A program made the translations under genes and the position numbers. DNA of 64,000 bases from the NCBI GenBank assembly GCA_907163375.1, contig CAJQUW010003650.1, forward strand, positions 26,001 through 90,000, in the 5' to 3' direction. Below, in pieces: positions 32,653 through 42,601 of this stretch. How positions within the stretch are numbered: position 1 is the stretch's first letter; each line of letters begins with the position of its first letter. The notes under the pieces are model-generated. The model searched no databases. It was not told the DNA's origin and saw nothing but the letters and a program-made list of their open reading frames with translations. Origin of the DNA: Prostheceraeus crozeri (Eukaryota > Platyhelminthes > Polycladida > Euryleptidae).

Positions 32653-33810
32653 TTATACCAATAGACTTAGGGCTGTCGCAGCAGCGTCTTCATATTCCGG
32701 GATTAGAAGGAGACCAACCCAGAAATTTCCATAATAATCGCAAGCCTTGAAGTTTACCCTCTGCTCCAAATCTTCTCGCAGATCAGTGAGGAACTCTTCT
32801 TCGGCAACAAATGGATTAATGATCCAAAGATTCTCCTCCAGATGCTGATGTTCTTGGGACGGAAAATACTTTTCTATGTTGCCGCGAAGGACATCCAGGT
32901 GCTGAAGTATCGATTCAGACATTTGTTGCTCGAGGCTAGCATCCGTGAGCTCCCATTTTGAGCTCAGCATGAATTGATGGAATTCAGGGAAGTCGATGAA
33001 GTCCTTTCTCTCTACTTGTTTCATCCAAGACGAAATTTTCCTATGGAATGCCTTTATTCTTGACAAAGCCGTGAAGATGTCGCCTCCCTTGTAGGCTGAG
33101 ATTCAAGGTGTTCAGACAGTGGAAAATGGAGTTCAAATATGACAGTTTTCCAAGCCAATTCAAGTTATTCAGGTTGACGGCGCTGGAATCACCAAGCTCT
33201 GTGAAGAAAACTGCCAACTCCTCTCTCAACAGGAGCATCCGTTCAAGGACTTTCCCTCTTGAAAGCTATCTTACGTCGCAATGGTACAATAGCTTCGTCA
33301 CTTCTGAGTCCATCTCCTCACAGAGTTGAGCGAACAGTCTGCTCTTCTTCGTATTAGCCTTAACTGTGTTCACCATTTTCACAACATCATCAAGTACAAG
33401 TTCCAGATCTGATTTGCCCTCATCACCTAGCTTCTTCGCTTCCAGCATCTCACGATGAATGATGCAGTGAATTGAGCGACACTCAGGTGAGACAGTCTGG
33501 ATCTTCTTTACTACACCATTTACACGACCAACCATGGCGGCAGCTCCCCATCGGTTGTGACGGCCTTACACCTAATCCACTCGATTCCTTCCTCACACAT
33601 GAAAGAGTCCAATCGGTCAATAATTGCTTGTGCCGTGGTTTCAATTCCCACTGTTAAACAAAACAAGAAACGGTCAACAATTTTCAACTCTTCAATGAAC
33701 CGGGTATACACGATCAGCTGTGCTTCTCCTCCAATGTCGGTCGTCTCGTCCAACTGAATTCCGAAGACGGGGGATGCTTTCAGCTTCTCCACAAGTTGTG
33801 CTTTCAAATC
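32653..33810 (-). pseudogene. hAT transposase C-terminal part (ZBED5/SCAND3-like), frameshifted
   Basis: Three minus-strand frames cover successive parts of one protein. 33520-33807 reads LKASPVFGIQLDETTDIGGE with the first catalytic Asp region and RFLFCLTVGIETTA. 33266-33535 reads HCIIHREMLEAKKL. 32653-33238 reads SLQGRRHLHGFVKNKG then a GNIEKYFPS and NPFVAEEE block. This order is that of the large ZBED5/SCAND3-like hAT transposases. At least two frameshifts separate the parts, so the gene is dead. Confidence 0.72.
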
Positions 33811-34162
33811 TGTAGCAATCAGGAGACATCAACTGCGAATGGTGGTGTCGGACAAGGGAATGGAAGTCACTCTTTCAACTGCTCTGCTTCCACCATGGAG
33901 ATCAAAGTAAGTACAGGGTGCGAGAAAAGTCCTTGTGGATTTTTGTCAACTTTATATTTTGCCATTCAATGATCAAATATCATTTCTTCAGTGACCAATA
34001 TGTGGCAATGCGTTTGTAGATAACTCTGTCACTCGACTATTATGCATGCCAAGTCTTCAGATTTAACACATAGTGAGCTTTATGCTATTCAATCAACAAA
34101 ATTTAAATTGATTACTTTCCATACGTTTTGTAAACTCGGCATTTCATTGTGCTATTTTCGAT

Positions 34163-34490
34163 GCTTTGAAAAGCTATGCCACTTGTTTTTCCTGAGCTCC
34201 ATGGATTTCACATTTGAATCTAGCTACGAGATTTGATCTCATTTTAATCAAATCAACAAAGTTGTGCTTCAAATAGCTATGCCACTCGTTTTTGCTGAGC
34301 TCCATAGATTTCAAATTTAAATCTAACTTCGAGGATGGATCATTAAATGACGGACTAAACCATGGATGATTAACCTTAATTAATGTTATGCCTTGAAAAG
34401 CTATATGCCACTTATTTTTGCTGACCAGCATAGATTTCACAAATGAATCTTACTACGAGATTTTTAATTTTAATCAATACATTTTATACA
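34163..34490 (+). repeat. Three diverged tandem copies of a ~110-bp unit in the mariner 5' region
   Basis: Copies start near 34163, 34266 and 34390 and share a gctatgccact(t/c)g core, then ctgagctccat(g/a)gattt and ctacgagattt. They lie between the left inverted repeat and the transposase. Their role is unknown. Confidence 0.7.
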
Positions 34491-34538
34491 CTGTGTTTAT
34501 AAACTCGATACACTGATGGATGTGAGCAATTTGATATT

Positions 34539-35588
34539 GTGATGGAATTCTCGACAATAGAAAAAGTTTATTGCACATCGTGGGCCATTTCTTTCAACTG
34601 TGAAGAAAGTGCTCGTCAATTCAGAGAGAAATTTAACAAGGAACCCCCATCGTCGAGAACAATCTTGTATTGGAAGAACAAACTTCTTGAAACCGGCAGC
34701 CTGTCCCACGACCGACCCAGAAGTGGCAGACCCATAACAGCATCTGGAGATGAAAACAGGCAAAAGGTAATTGAAGCTGTCACTGAAAATCCTTCAACTT
34801 CGACAAGAGCGATATCGAGGGATGTCGGGATCTCTGATTTCACTGTCCGAAAAGTTCTAAAAGCCGAGCATTATCATCCATACAAGCCGCTATATTCTCA
34901 ATTTCTTTGTGATGGGGACGAAGACCGCCGCTTACAATTTTGTGAAGAAATGAGGAGAAAATCGAGAGAAGATCATGCTTTCCTCCGAAAGCTAACATTT
35001 TCGGACGAGTGTGTCATGTCGTTGACAGGCAGCATCAACAAGCACAATATGCACTTCTGGACTACGACGAACCCGAATATTAGAATGACCAACCCAGGCA
35101 AGACTCCTAGCCTCACAGTGTGGGCCTGTATAGGCTATTCCGGACTTCTTCTCTACGATATCAGTTCAGAAACCATGAATGGAAAGAGATATTCTGATCT
35201 TCTGTTGAACCAAGTCGTTACTTATTTCTCTCGTGGCACTGGAAGAACCCTTCTGTTCCAGCAAGACGGAGCGCCTCCCCATTACTCTCTTTCAGTGCGT
35301 CAAATTCTAGAGACTCTTTTGTCCAATCGCTGGATCGGCTGGAGAGGACCTATTGAATGGCCAGCAAGATCGCCGGACTTGACACCCTGCGACTTTTGGT
35401 TCTGGAGTCACCTGCGGCAGTTGGTTTATCCTCCAGGTTTTATTTACAGGAACATTCAGGACTTGCGGGAAGAGATTGAGCGACAAATGAACAACATTGC
35501 TCTCTCTTACTACCGTGATTCGTTGAGGAATTTTCAGAAACGTTTTCTGAAGTGCATTGAGCATGACGGTGAGCTATTTGAAGAATAA
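34539..35588 (+). CDS. Mariner-family transposase (DD41D)
   Basis: 349 residues, no stops. The N-terminus has a helix-turn-helix region with GSLSHDRPRSGRPIT between two HTH motifs, then ISRDVGISDFTVRKVLK. Catalytic blocks are KLTFSDECVMS (first Asp), LLFQQDGAPPHY (second Asp) and ARSPDLTPCDFWFW (third). Counting from the second Asp, the Asp of the PCD position is separated by 41 residues, that is DD41D; the Asp of SPD would give 36. Mariners usually have 34. A polyadenylation signal AATAAA follows the stop. Starts at the double ATG. Confidence 0.88.
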   Translation: MMEFSTIEKVYCTSWAISFNCEESARQFREKFNKEPPSSRTILYWKNKLLETGSLSHDRPRSGRPITASGDENRQKVIEAVTENPSTSTRAISRDVGISDFTVRKVLKAEHYHPYKPLYSQFLCDGDEDRRLQFCEEMRRKSREDHAFLRKLTFSDECVMSLTGSINKHNMHFWTTTNPNIRMTNPGKTPSLTVWACIGYSGLLLYDISSETMNGKRYSDLLLNQVVTYFSRGTGRTLLFQQDGAPPHYSLSVRQILETLLSNRWIGWRGPIEWPARSPDLTPCDFWFWSHLRQLVYPPGFIYRNIQDLREEIERQMNNIALSYYRDSLRNFQKRFLKCIEHDGELFEE

Positions 35589-35809
35589 AAATGTCAATGA
35601 GTACATGGAATGTTTAGTTTTTATTTCTAGATGGGTTTGTTCAAAGAAAAATTAAAATAAAGTAAAACAATTCACCATACAATAACTAAATATAAAGTTA
35701 TCAAAAATCCGCAAAGACTTTTCTCGCACCCTGTATATAAGTGAAGTATGCAATCAAAGCATGATTTGTGGGGACATCTATGATATTACTTTTTCGCCAG
35801 CTATTATAA

Positions 35810-36180
35810 GCAGTTTTATTTGATATCTCAATTGATAACAGAAGATCATTGAATTATTAAATGGAAGGGACTGAATAGCTATGTCAAAACTATGAATCAG
35901 CGAAAAATCACATAGTTATCCGTAGACGTTTGGAAGACAAAAACATAGATGAAGTTCCATTTCTATGGTTAGAATGTCAGAGTTAATTTGGCATAGAAAT
36001 TAATTGATTGTTAAGGTACGACCGTAAACCACTCATTTATCTACACATTGATGTGGGCGTTATATGATTGTTTTCCTATATTAATGCATTTGCCAACTTT
36101 TGCCCACTGAGCATATTGTAATCTTTGTCTGGAATCTATAAATACTTCATCTTCTTGTTGATAACCAGTTGTGCATACAT
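35810..36180. other. hAT interior without recognised coding sequence
   Basis: Nothing recognised between the mariner flank and the N-terminal transposase segment. Confidence 0.4.
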
Positions 36181-36927
36181 TCATTGATCAGTTTTAGATT
36201 TCAATTGACTAAAATGATCACTAAAATATTGATTGTTAAATAACATATTTAGACACTGATGGAGATATTCAGCAGCAATTGATAGGCATGGTTTTACTAT
36301 TTTCTCCATGTCCATGTATGAGCGCTTTTCACAAAGGATAACATGAGTCATTTTTAGTGAGGCAATTACCAGTGGCTTGTCATGAGCTCCAGTCTTCACG
36401 ATGTTTTGCAATGACGATTGTTGGGCAAATAGAGATTTCAACTTCTCTGAGAAGAATTGCTTTGACTTGTTCTTGTGCTCCAGATGGTGGGTTTGCAAAT
36501 GTCTCTCTAATTTAGAAGGTACCAAACTTGCATTCAGGAGCGTAGCCCCACGAAAAAAACATTTTCCAGAGGGAAAAGGATTACGAGATTCATCCTGGTG
36601 CAAGTAAAAGCCAAACCTGATGTAGTCACTATTCCATTTTCTCCTCTTTTTCGGATTGGAGCCCGAAGACATTTGCGCTCTTTTCCGTCCCCTTTTTTCT
36701 AGTTCGACGCATTCTTCCTCAGATTCTCCCTCACCCTCTTCGTTGCTTTTGCTAGCAGTAGGGGCAGGAGCAGCATCCTCACGGCATTCACTCTCTTGAT
36801 TCATTTCATTAAGTTCGACATCCTCCTCGACTGCCTCGGTTGCTATGGCCTTCTTTTTGAAATACTTGAGAAGGGACATTGCATACCTGAAAATGGAAAA
36901 TGACGTGTTTGGAACAACGGCGATCAA
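36181..36927 (-). pseudogene. hAT transposase N-terminal part with degenerate BED finger
   Basis: 248 codons. An acidic, low-complexity segment and a basic KRGRKRAQ segment come first, then KKRRKWNSDYIRFGFYL and LVPSKLERHLQTHHLEH, which is the N-terminal BED-finger region of ZBED5/SCAND3-like transposases. The expected CxxC pair of the finger has become CFFR, so zinc binding is probably lost. It lies upstream of the mariner on the minus strand, in the right order for the gene whose C-terminal part is at 32.7-33.8 kb. Confidence 0.68.
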
Positions 36928-36986
36928 GTCATAGAATGAGGCCTAATGAGGATGCATCAACTATTTCAGGAAGGATGCTAGAATTA

Positions 36987-37160
36987 AGAATGGTCAACAA
37001 TTAGCTTGGCTGGAAATGGAGCATGCGTTTAGAGGAGAATTCAAAATTTGGGCAGGGGTCCGTTGCCCTGTCAGGGGGACCAATCCCTGGCGCTTGTCTC
37101 ATTCGAAATGAGAATGGTCAACAATTAGCTTGGCTGGAAATGGAGCATGTGTTTACAGAA
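36987..37160 (+). repeat. Two direct copies of a ~45-bp unit, 124 bp apart
   Basis: agaatggtcaacaattagct begins at 36987 and again at 37111, each followed by tggctggaaatggagcatg. A local duplication inside the hAT non-coding region. Confidence 0.75.
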
Positions 37161-38430
37161 TAATTGAAAATTTGAAAAAATGCGAATGATGAAGTCAGCA
37201 AAATGATTGATTGGAGGATGAACATGTTTAATTAATATGACTCAATCAATTGAGTGCGATATGTTTTTGACAAATAGCCTAGTTCAAATCTCCAACTGCA
37301 TGCAACCATTATCCCTTTATATGCCGACAACTTTGTTGCCTATGAAGTAGCCTGACCATGGATTTCTATTGCAAATCGATCATCTACATGAATGTGCTAC
37401 AAACTCGATAATAATCCAAAAATGAAATTCTCTCCTCTTTTCCCATGACTTTCGACTCCTTCTTAGCTCCTCTCTCACACTGAAGAATTTGGGAGCTCTA
37501 GTGATCATCATCACATGAATTTATATTGTATAGGTTCATTAGCTATTTCTACAAGTCTGGTAAATGCCTGATACTTTTCAGTTGGCTTGCTTAAAATGCA
37601 TTCAGTCATCTCAAGCATGTCAATTATCACTGATAATCAAGCTTCGACATTCAAATTTAATGAAGCTTCGGACTTTTGCAAATGCAAGTATAGTGAATGA
37701 CATCAACCTTTGGTTGACCATGAGGACAAATGACGCTGCAACAATATTCAATTTGAAGCAGAGTTTGGGGAACAAATAAAGTGACACGCAATCTCTGAGA
37801 GCGCAATCTCTGAGAGGCTCTACAATTTACATGATTAAAGTAATCAAGATCATAGTAGCATGCTACATGTTGAAATGGACACTATTAGCAAATATTTGAA
37901 GCACATGTAGAGTCATTGTAGGCCAAACACTGATGTTGAAGCAAAATATAGAACACAGATCACTGAAAGACAACGGTCGACGAACGAGGACACGCTGTGC
38001 GCTTGCCGAATGGCAACATTGCAATGATGACTCTTATTGGCTTCATTGCCTTGCCTCAGATTCATCTATTCATGACATTGATTCATTCACATACAAAAAA
38101 TAGACAATGGAAGTTGACTTACCCAAGCAATAGCATTTGTGTCGAAGTCGGCATAGATATGCATGTGTAGGTGGTTGAGATCAGCAGCAGCAGACCGGAT
38201 GAACACTGTTAGAAAACTGCAAGGAATCACGCGCACGCAACAAGCACGAGCTCATCTCGTAAAAATTGGAAATGCAGCCGAGTGCTTATGATGGAAAGAG
38301 ACAGGGTTCGCTGTCTCTGTGCAAGGAGCGCCTATAGCTTTGTGTGAAATCGGAGTCAATTCAAATATAACTCATGGACTTGGGATGGTCAGCATTTCTA
38401 CCTCGATCGGTCGAATGGGACGCCTCACCG
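37161..38430. other. hAT 5' non-coding region
   Basis: No supportable gene. Presumably promoter and leader of the hAT transposase. Confidence 0.4.
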
Positions 38431-38443
38431 ATATCTCATGAGC

Positions 38444-38574
38444 TGCGGCACCCCTCTCTCCCACGGCACCTCTTTCTCTTCACGGTACCCTTGCGACACC
38501 CCTCCTCTCCACGGCACCCTAAAAATATCTCACGGCACCCCAGGGTGCCGCGGCACCCCGGTTGAATAGCACTG
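38444..38574 (-). repeat. hAT right terminus with subterminal repeat array
   Basis: At least six variants of cggcacccc or cggcacctc occur here before the terminal AATAGCACTG. They match the two copies near the left end and likely serve as transposase binding sites. Confidence 0.72.
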
Positions 38575-38695
38575 CTATAGGTAAACAAAAACTAAATACC
38601 ATTTGTGAATGCGATATCAAAAGAGTGTAATCTATCAGGCGTTAATTAACGCTCTACAATCAGCGAAATATGGAAATAAATGGCGAAAGCTAGCC

Positions 38696-39915
38696 AGTAG
38701 TAAGCAAAACTCCACTTCTGGACCGCGCAAGATGGCCGCCATCGCTGAGTCCCCCCCTCTGGCACGGCAGAGTGTCGTGGTCGGCCGCCGTGGTGCTTCG
38801 TGTCTGAGTCCCCCCCCCCTCTGGAACGATAGAGTGTCGTGGTGGACTTGGGCGACCGCCAGGATTAGTCTTGAGGCTATAGTGTGTGATGTTTTTGGTG
38901 CAATCTGCTGAATGTTGGGTTGTAAAATGGGTTGTTTCGAGTGGAAGGAGTGGTCGGATGAGAAAACGGAGGTCGGATTCGTGGTCAGCGTGAAATTCTG
39001 CATCGGTAGGGTGAGTTTCAAGGCAATCGGTGAGAAAAAATTTTTCTTCAAAATTTTAACAGAGTTAGAATTTGGGACGTTTTGGTGTGTAGCGTCCAAA
39101 CGAAGCATCGGATGATAAAACGGAGGTCAGATTCGGATTCAGCGTGAAATTCTGCATCGGTAGGGTGAGTTTCAAGTCAATCGGAGAGAAAAAATTTTCG
39201 GCTGACGCCCCCCCCCCTGGACAGCTTGCTTCTACTGGACGGATTTTGTCGTGCGATAGCTCGTTTGAAAGCTAAGAGTGAGACAAATTCAGTGAAACAA
39301 TCGGCTTGTTCCTATCTGTCTTCGTTCAAAAGTTAGAGCGGTTACAAGATTTTAGGTCGGAGCTCGCTCACCTGAAAAAATCCTAAGTGTCAGAGTGACT
39401 TTGTATGGGTAAAATTTTGAAAATTTTCCAAAGTGTGGAATTTCGACCTGGGACCGCCACCAAAACATTTTTCATCAAATTTCACTGACCCCCCCCCCCG
39501 ACAGCAATCTTCTAACTTTGGTTCTAGTGGACGGATTTTGTCTTACAGCTACTCGTTTGAAAGAGGAGAAAAAACTGCTCGACAACATTTTTTGTTGCGA
39601 GTCAATCGGACCAGCCGTTCACAAGTTAGAGCGGTTACAAGATTTTAGGTCGGAGCTCGCTCACCTGAAAAAATCCTAAGTGTCAGAGTGGCTTTGTATG
39701 GGTAAAATTTTGAAAATTTTCCAAAGTGTGGAATTTCGACCTGGGACCGTCACCAAAACATTTTTCATCAAATTTCACTGACCTCCCCCCCCTCTGGACA
39801 GCTAGCTTCGATCTTGGATTCTACTGGACGGATTTTGTCGTGCGATAGCTCGTTTGAAAGCTAAGAGTGAGACAAATTCAGTGAAAGAATCGGCTTGTTC
39901 CTATCTGCCTTCGTT
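38696..39915 (+). repeat. Polinton left terminal inverted repeat (about 1.2 kb)
   Basis: Matches the reverse complement of 61791-63305. Internally it holds two units of about 297 bp (near 39408 and 39704), each with a gaatttcgacctgggaccg word, and several runs of 8-10 C. The match stops at about 39915. Confidence 0.9.
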
Positions 39916-40099
39916 TAGATGTGAGACGCCATTTAAGATTTTGGGACATTGGCGAAAAACGACAGAGTTAGAATTTGTGACGTTTTGGGCTGTAGCTTCA
40001 AAACGAAGCATCGGATTGGAAAACGGATTTCAGATTTGGAATCAGCTTGATGTTATTGTCCAATGAGGATCATCATCCAATGAGAATCAAGCATTTCTT

Positions 40100-40280
40100 T
40101 ATAAATAGCGAGCCTTCCACAGCGAGAATCATTCCATCGTTGAATCACACGAGTGACGGACGCACATTTTCTCTCTCTCTCTAGTTCCCTGTTCTATTAT
40201 CCAACTAAAATGGTAAGTCGCTACTTCCCTCCCTCTCCTCCCTTGAACGTAAACTTAATACAATCTTTTTTCATTTTCAG
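40100..40280 (+). promoter_or_regulatory. Polinton left promoter, leader and leader intron
   Basis: TATAAATA at 40100-40107 is followed after about 30 bases by the likely start site. The leader includes gagtgacggacgcac and a (CT)n run, and reaches an ATG at 40210 that is immediately followed by GTAAGT (40213). A TTTTCATTTTCAG acceptor ends at 40280. The leader resembles the one upstream of polymerase B on the other strand. Polinton genes of animals can contain introns. Confidence 0.65.
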
Positions 40281-40985
40281 GCATCTACTCCATCTGCTGC
40301 ACTAGTAGGACAAAATGGCGGTCAAACGTTAGAAGGTTCGCTACGGTCAGATCATCTACAACTGAGGCCAGTGGAAGAAACATCCAAGGTACATAATCCT
40401 ACACCGCTACAGCGTAAATTTAAACAAGCCTTGCGTTATGATGATCATAGCGTAGTACTCCAAACGGGAATGCTCCCTTCCACGGATGTCAAGATAATGC
40501 ACAATCAGTATGGGGACTACATACTGATCCCCGTGAGTCCGTACATTCGCCACCAACTTGATATTATTGAGGAGTACGTGACATTAAATATGGACATTCC
40601 TACTCCTCTTGCTCAAGAGTGGAAGGCGAGAGATGACAAGGATACTCCCTATAGAAAGATTTGGGATGGTAATCACATTTGCCTACCGGTATCACATTGG
40701 TGTACTTACTATAAGAAGGAGGGAGATCATTCAATACCCATCAGATGTGATGATCTCGGAGAAGGTACTTGGGATATCCTTTTCAAAGTGAATGGGCTAT
40801 ATTATGGTCGACACAAGGATAATAAAATAGCCTCTCTCTCCATGCATATGGAATCCATCCTATATATTCCGAAACCACCCAACGTGGACGACATAATTGA
40901 TCAAATCCTTAACAGCAGTGGTACGAAGCGCAAGTCGGAGAAGAATGCTACATCAAAACGCAAATCAAAGAAGGAGAATTACTAG
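40281..40985 (+). CDS. Polinton protein of unknown function, Lys-rich tail
   Basis: Open frame from the splice acceptor at 40280 to 40985; the part from 40371 alone is 204 codons. No domain recognised. It contains a QKFKQ-like basic segment, the middle block VSPYIRHQLDIIEEYVTLN, a WDILFKVNGLYYG block and a strongly basic C-terminus (KRKSEKNATSKRKSKKE), suggesting nuclear localisation or nucleic acid binding. It is the first gene after the left promoter. I cannot assign a function; a DNA-binding or capsid-associated role are both possible. Confidence 0.6.
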   Translation, partial: ASTPSAALVGQNGGQTLEGSLRSDHLQLRPVEETSKVHNPTPLQRKFKQALRYDDHSVVLQTGMLPSTDVKIMHNQYGDYILIPVSPYIRHQLDIIEEYVTLNMDIPTPLAQEWKARDDKDTPYRKIWDGNHICLPVSHWCTYYKKEGDHSIPIRCDDLGEGTWDILFKVNGLYYGRHKDNKIASLSMHMESILYIPKPPNVDDIIDQILNSSGTKRKSEKNATSKRKSKKENY

Positions 40986-41019
40986 TCCTTTCCTAACTCT
41001 ACCCTATGACAATTCGCTT

Positions 41020-41145
41020 ATGTGCTTTGAGTGTCGTAGACGTGGTCTTATTAGATACATTTTACTTCTTCGTTGCCATCATATCATTTGTGTATTTTGT
41101 CGTGAAAAGCATCGTTGTAATTCTTCATTTTGTAATATGTTATAG
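41020..41145 (+). CDS. Small RING-like zinc-binding protein
   Basis: 41 codons. Cysteines are placed as CFEC, then CHH-xx-C-xx-C (CHHIICVFC), then CNSSFC, which resembles a compressed RING finger: C-x2-C, C-x-H-x2-C-x2-C, final pair with a four-residue gap. RING proteins are usually ubiquitin ligases. It lies just after the first gene, in another frame. A similar but larger protein follows at 42.2 kb. It is short, so it may be an exon rather than a complete gene. Confidence 0.45.
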   Translation: MCFECRRRGLIRYILLLRCHHIICVFCREKHRCNSSFCNML

Positions 41146-41179
41146 AACGCTTCCTTAGATGTGTAAATTTCCGTTTTAG

Positions 41180-41728
41180 GCTTCTATCATCATTTTTATG
41201 GATTGTGAGGGTGAACCTGTACAGGAGCTCAGTGCTATTGCTATGAACAATTGGACATATCAGATTGTTAGTGTCTATCATCAACATGCCAACTGCGATC
41301 CCAATGTTGATCAATGGGCGAGAAAACACATTCATGGACTTAATCTGAAATATTTGCAAGACTATGGCTTTTCTTGTGAAAGTGCTCTTCTTATTGACTT
41401 TAAACGATGGTTAGCTGCTTTCAATGTTATACGCATCTTTTGTAATAATCCTGGTAAGGAGAGGAAAGTATTTCCCAATCTAATCATTGATGATATTTTG
41501 CTCCCGCCTTGGGATAGTAGAGTGAATCAACGTTATCATGAAGTCACGAAACGTTTTAAGGATTTGTGTGTTCCTATTTTGTCTGTTCGTTGTAGTAGCT
41601 ACGTTCATAACCAATGCTTCTTTCCTCCTTACCTCAACACTGCCAAAGTCCTGTATGGTTATCATTGCTCGCTGTATGATAGTTATCAGCTGTATCTATT
41701 TTATCTCTTTCAAACCATTGATTTATAA
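41180..41728 (+). CDS. DEDDh-type 3'-5' exonuclease-like protein
   Basis: About 180 residues. It opens right after a TTTTAG acceptor-like site (41175-41180) with a beta strand reading SIIIFMDCEGEP, the hydrophobic-D-x-E motif I of DnaQ/DEDD exonucleases. RKHIHGLNLKYLQDYG fits the HG-helix that precedes motif II, and LLIDFKRWL supplies the motif II Asp. Near the end YGYHCSLYDSY gives H-x4-D, motif III of the DEDDh class. Such enzymes trim 3' ends (DnaQ, TREX). Polymerase B of this element has its own exonuclease domain, so a second one is unexpected. First ATG is at 41198; the start may instead be supplied by splicing. Confidence 0.6.
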   Translation, partial: ASIIIFMDCEGEPVQELSAIAMNNWTYQIVSVYHQHANCDPNVDQWARKHIHGLNLKYLQDYGFSCESALLIDFKRWLAAFNVIRIFCNNPGKERKVFPNLIIDDILLPPWDSRVNQRYHEVTKRFKDLCVPILSVRCSSYVHNQCFFPPYLNTAKVLYGYHCSLYDSYQLYLFYLFQTIDL

Positions 41729-41815
41729 TGCATGCTTGTTACCGTTATTCAATAAATGTTACTATGAGAAGAGTTGTTGTTTTCATGCAATGGATGGGTT
41801 AGATAAAGGGCGATC

Positions 41816-42133
41816 ATGTCTTTCTCAAACGACTGCGGAACATTACGTTTTCATAGGCAAAGTTTAAAAGGAGCTGTTCAAGATTATGTGATAAAATTTC
41901 ATAAAGATGAGACCGACATCGAAGCAGTGGTTGATGATGCTAGCACTCTATTTCTAGAGTTAATGAATATATTCTCTGATAGCATTATCATGGCGCGATT
42001 AGTTGCGAAAATTAAGTTTAGTCATTTTGGAAAGGAAGAGGTGGAAAGTCGCTCTTTCCATTTTGCTTCTTATTCAATGGAAGTGGTAGATCACCCCGAA
42101 GAATTTTTTAAAAGACATGATAAAAATTGCTGA
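41816..42133 (+). CDS. Protein resembling the N-terminal domain of Polinton polymerase B
   Basis: The block IIMARLVAKIKFSHFGKEEV followed by ESRSFHFASYSMEVVD parallels the polymerase B N-terminal region (ALIYLKLKYIKID, ERIQFHVPSSSATEVVD) in order and spacing. It covers part of that domain. It may be a stand-alone relative of the polymerase's N-terminal module, whose function is unknown to me. Confidence 0.5.
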   Translation: MSFSNDCGTLRFHRQSLKGAVQDYVIKFHKDETDIEAVVDDASTLFLELMNIFSDSIIMARLVAKIKFSHFGKEEVESRSFHFASYSMEVVDHPEEFFKRHDKNC

Positions 42134-42226
42134 ACGCCTTAACGCATTTAACCATCATGGTAGCAGTCTAGTAATTGAAGCGATTTCAGATATTCACATT
42201 CAACTTTCCATAAAGAAAAATTGAAA

Positions 42227-42550
42227 ATGCAGTGGTACTTGATTGTAGCACAACTGGTTTTCGAGCTATGTCTGCTCACTCTCGAAGTATATTCCTTCTG
42301 TACATGCGTCTATTATTTAGAAAAGGCTAGCAAATTCATATCTTCAAAAAGACTTGCTATAGACATCAGTAACGGTGAAACTATGTGTTGCGATGTATGT
42401 AAGCGAAAGGATGGAAATGAAAAGCGCATCTTCAAGAGATGTAAGCATGCTTTTTGTCAACGCTGTTTCATACGTAATTGCATTCAACTTTGCCAATGTA
42501 ACCACTGTGATATTGCTCATTTCGAGTGTCACTTATGTCGCAATAGTTAG
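42227..42550 (+). CDS. Membrane-anchored RING-finger-like protein
   Basis: About 107 residues. The N-terminus holds a hydrophobic stretch (LIVAQLVFELCLLTLEVYSF) that looks like a membrane segment or signal anchor. From about residue 50 comes CCDVCKRKDGNEKRIFKRCK, then HAFCQRC and a later CNHC and CHLC: C-x2-C-x11-C-x-H-x2-C-x2-C and further pairs, close to a RING. Transmembrane RING proteins encoded by viruses commonly tag host proteins with ubiquitin; that role here is inference. It lies between the polymerase-N-like gene and the pX-like gene. Confidence 0.58.
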   Translation: MQWYLIVAQLVFELCLLTLEVYSFCTCVYYLEKASKFISSKRLAIDISNGETMCCDVCKRKDGNEKRIFKRCKHAFCQRCFIRNCIQLCQCNHCDIAHFECHLCRNS

Positions 42551-42601
42551 TACCTATGCAAATGTGGTAAAGATAGGTTTTAGCAAAGACTAACACGGAA
42601 A

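Larger units (their letters stand above)
33914..35733 (+). mobile_element. Tc1/mariner transposon with DD41D-type spacing, nested in the hAT
   Basis: Terminal inverted repeats of about 46 bp (33914-33960 and 35687-35733) begin cagggtgcgagaaaagtc and differ at only a few positions. TA dinucleotides flank both ends (33912-33913 and 35734-35735), the required target. One whole 349-codon transposase is inside. It interrupts the decayed hAT, so it is younger. It looks potentially active. Confidence 0.9.
31614..38574 (-). mobile_element. hAT transposon (ZBED5/SCAND3-like group), decayed, with mariner inside
   Basis: The ends are CAGTGCTATT and, inverted, AATAGCACTG. They are flanked by a perfect 8-bp duplication, ctataggt (31606-31613 and 38575-38582). 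The word cggcacccc recurs near both ends. The transposase on the minus strand is split into several frames and interrupted by a mariner at 33914-35733. Total 6.96 kb, or 5.1 kb without the mariner. The perfect duplication is notable beside a broken gene, so the copy may have been mobilised by another element's transposase. Confidence 0.85.

Noticed and set aside
38609-38911. ORFs across the Polinton inverted repeats (also 61413-63397)
   Set aside because: They follow the repeat structure and C/G runs, with mirrored ORFs in both TIRs and no domain.
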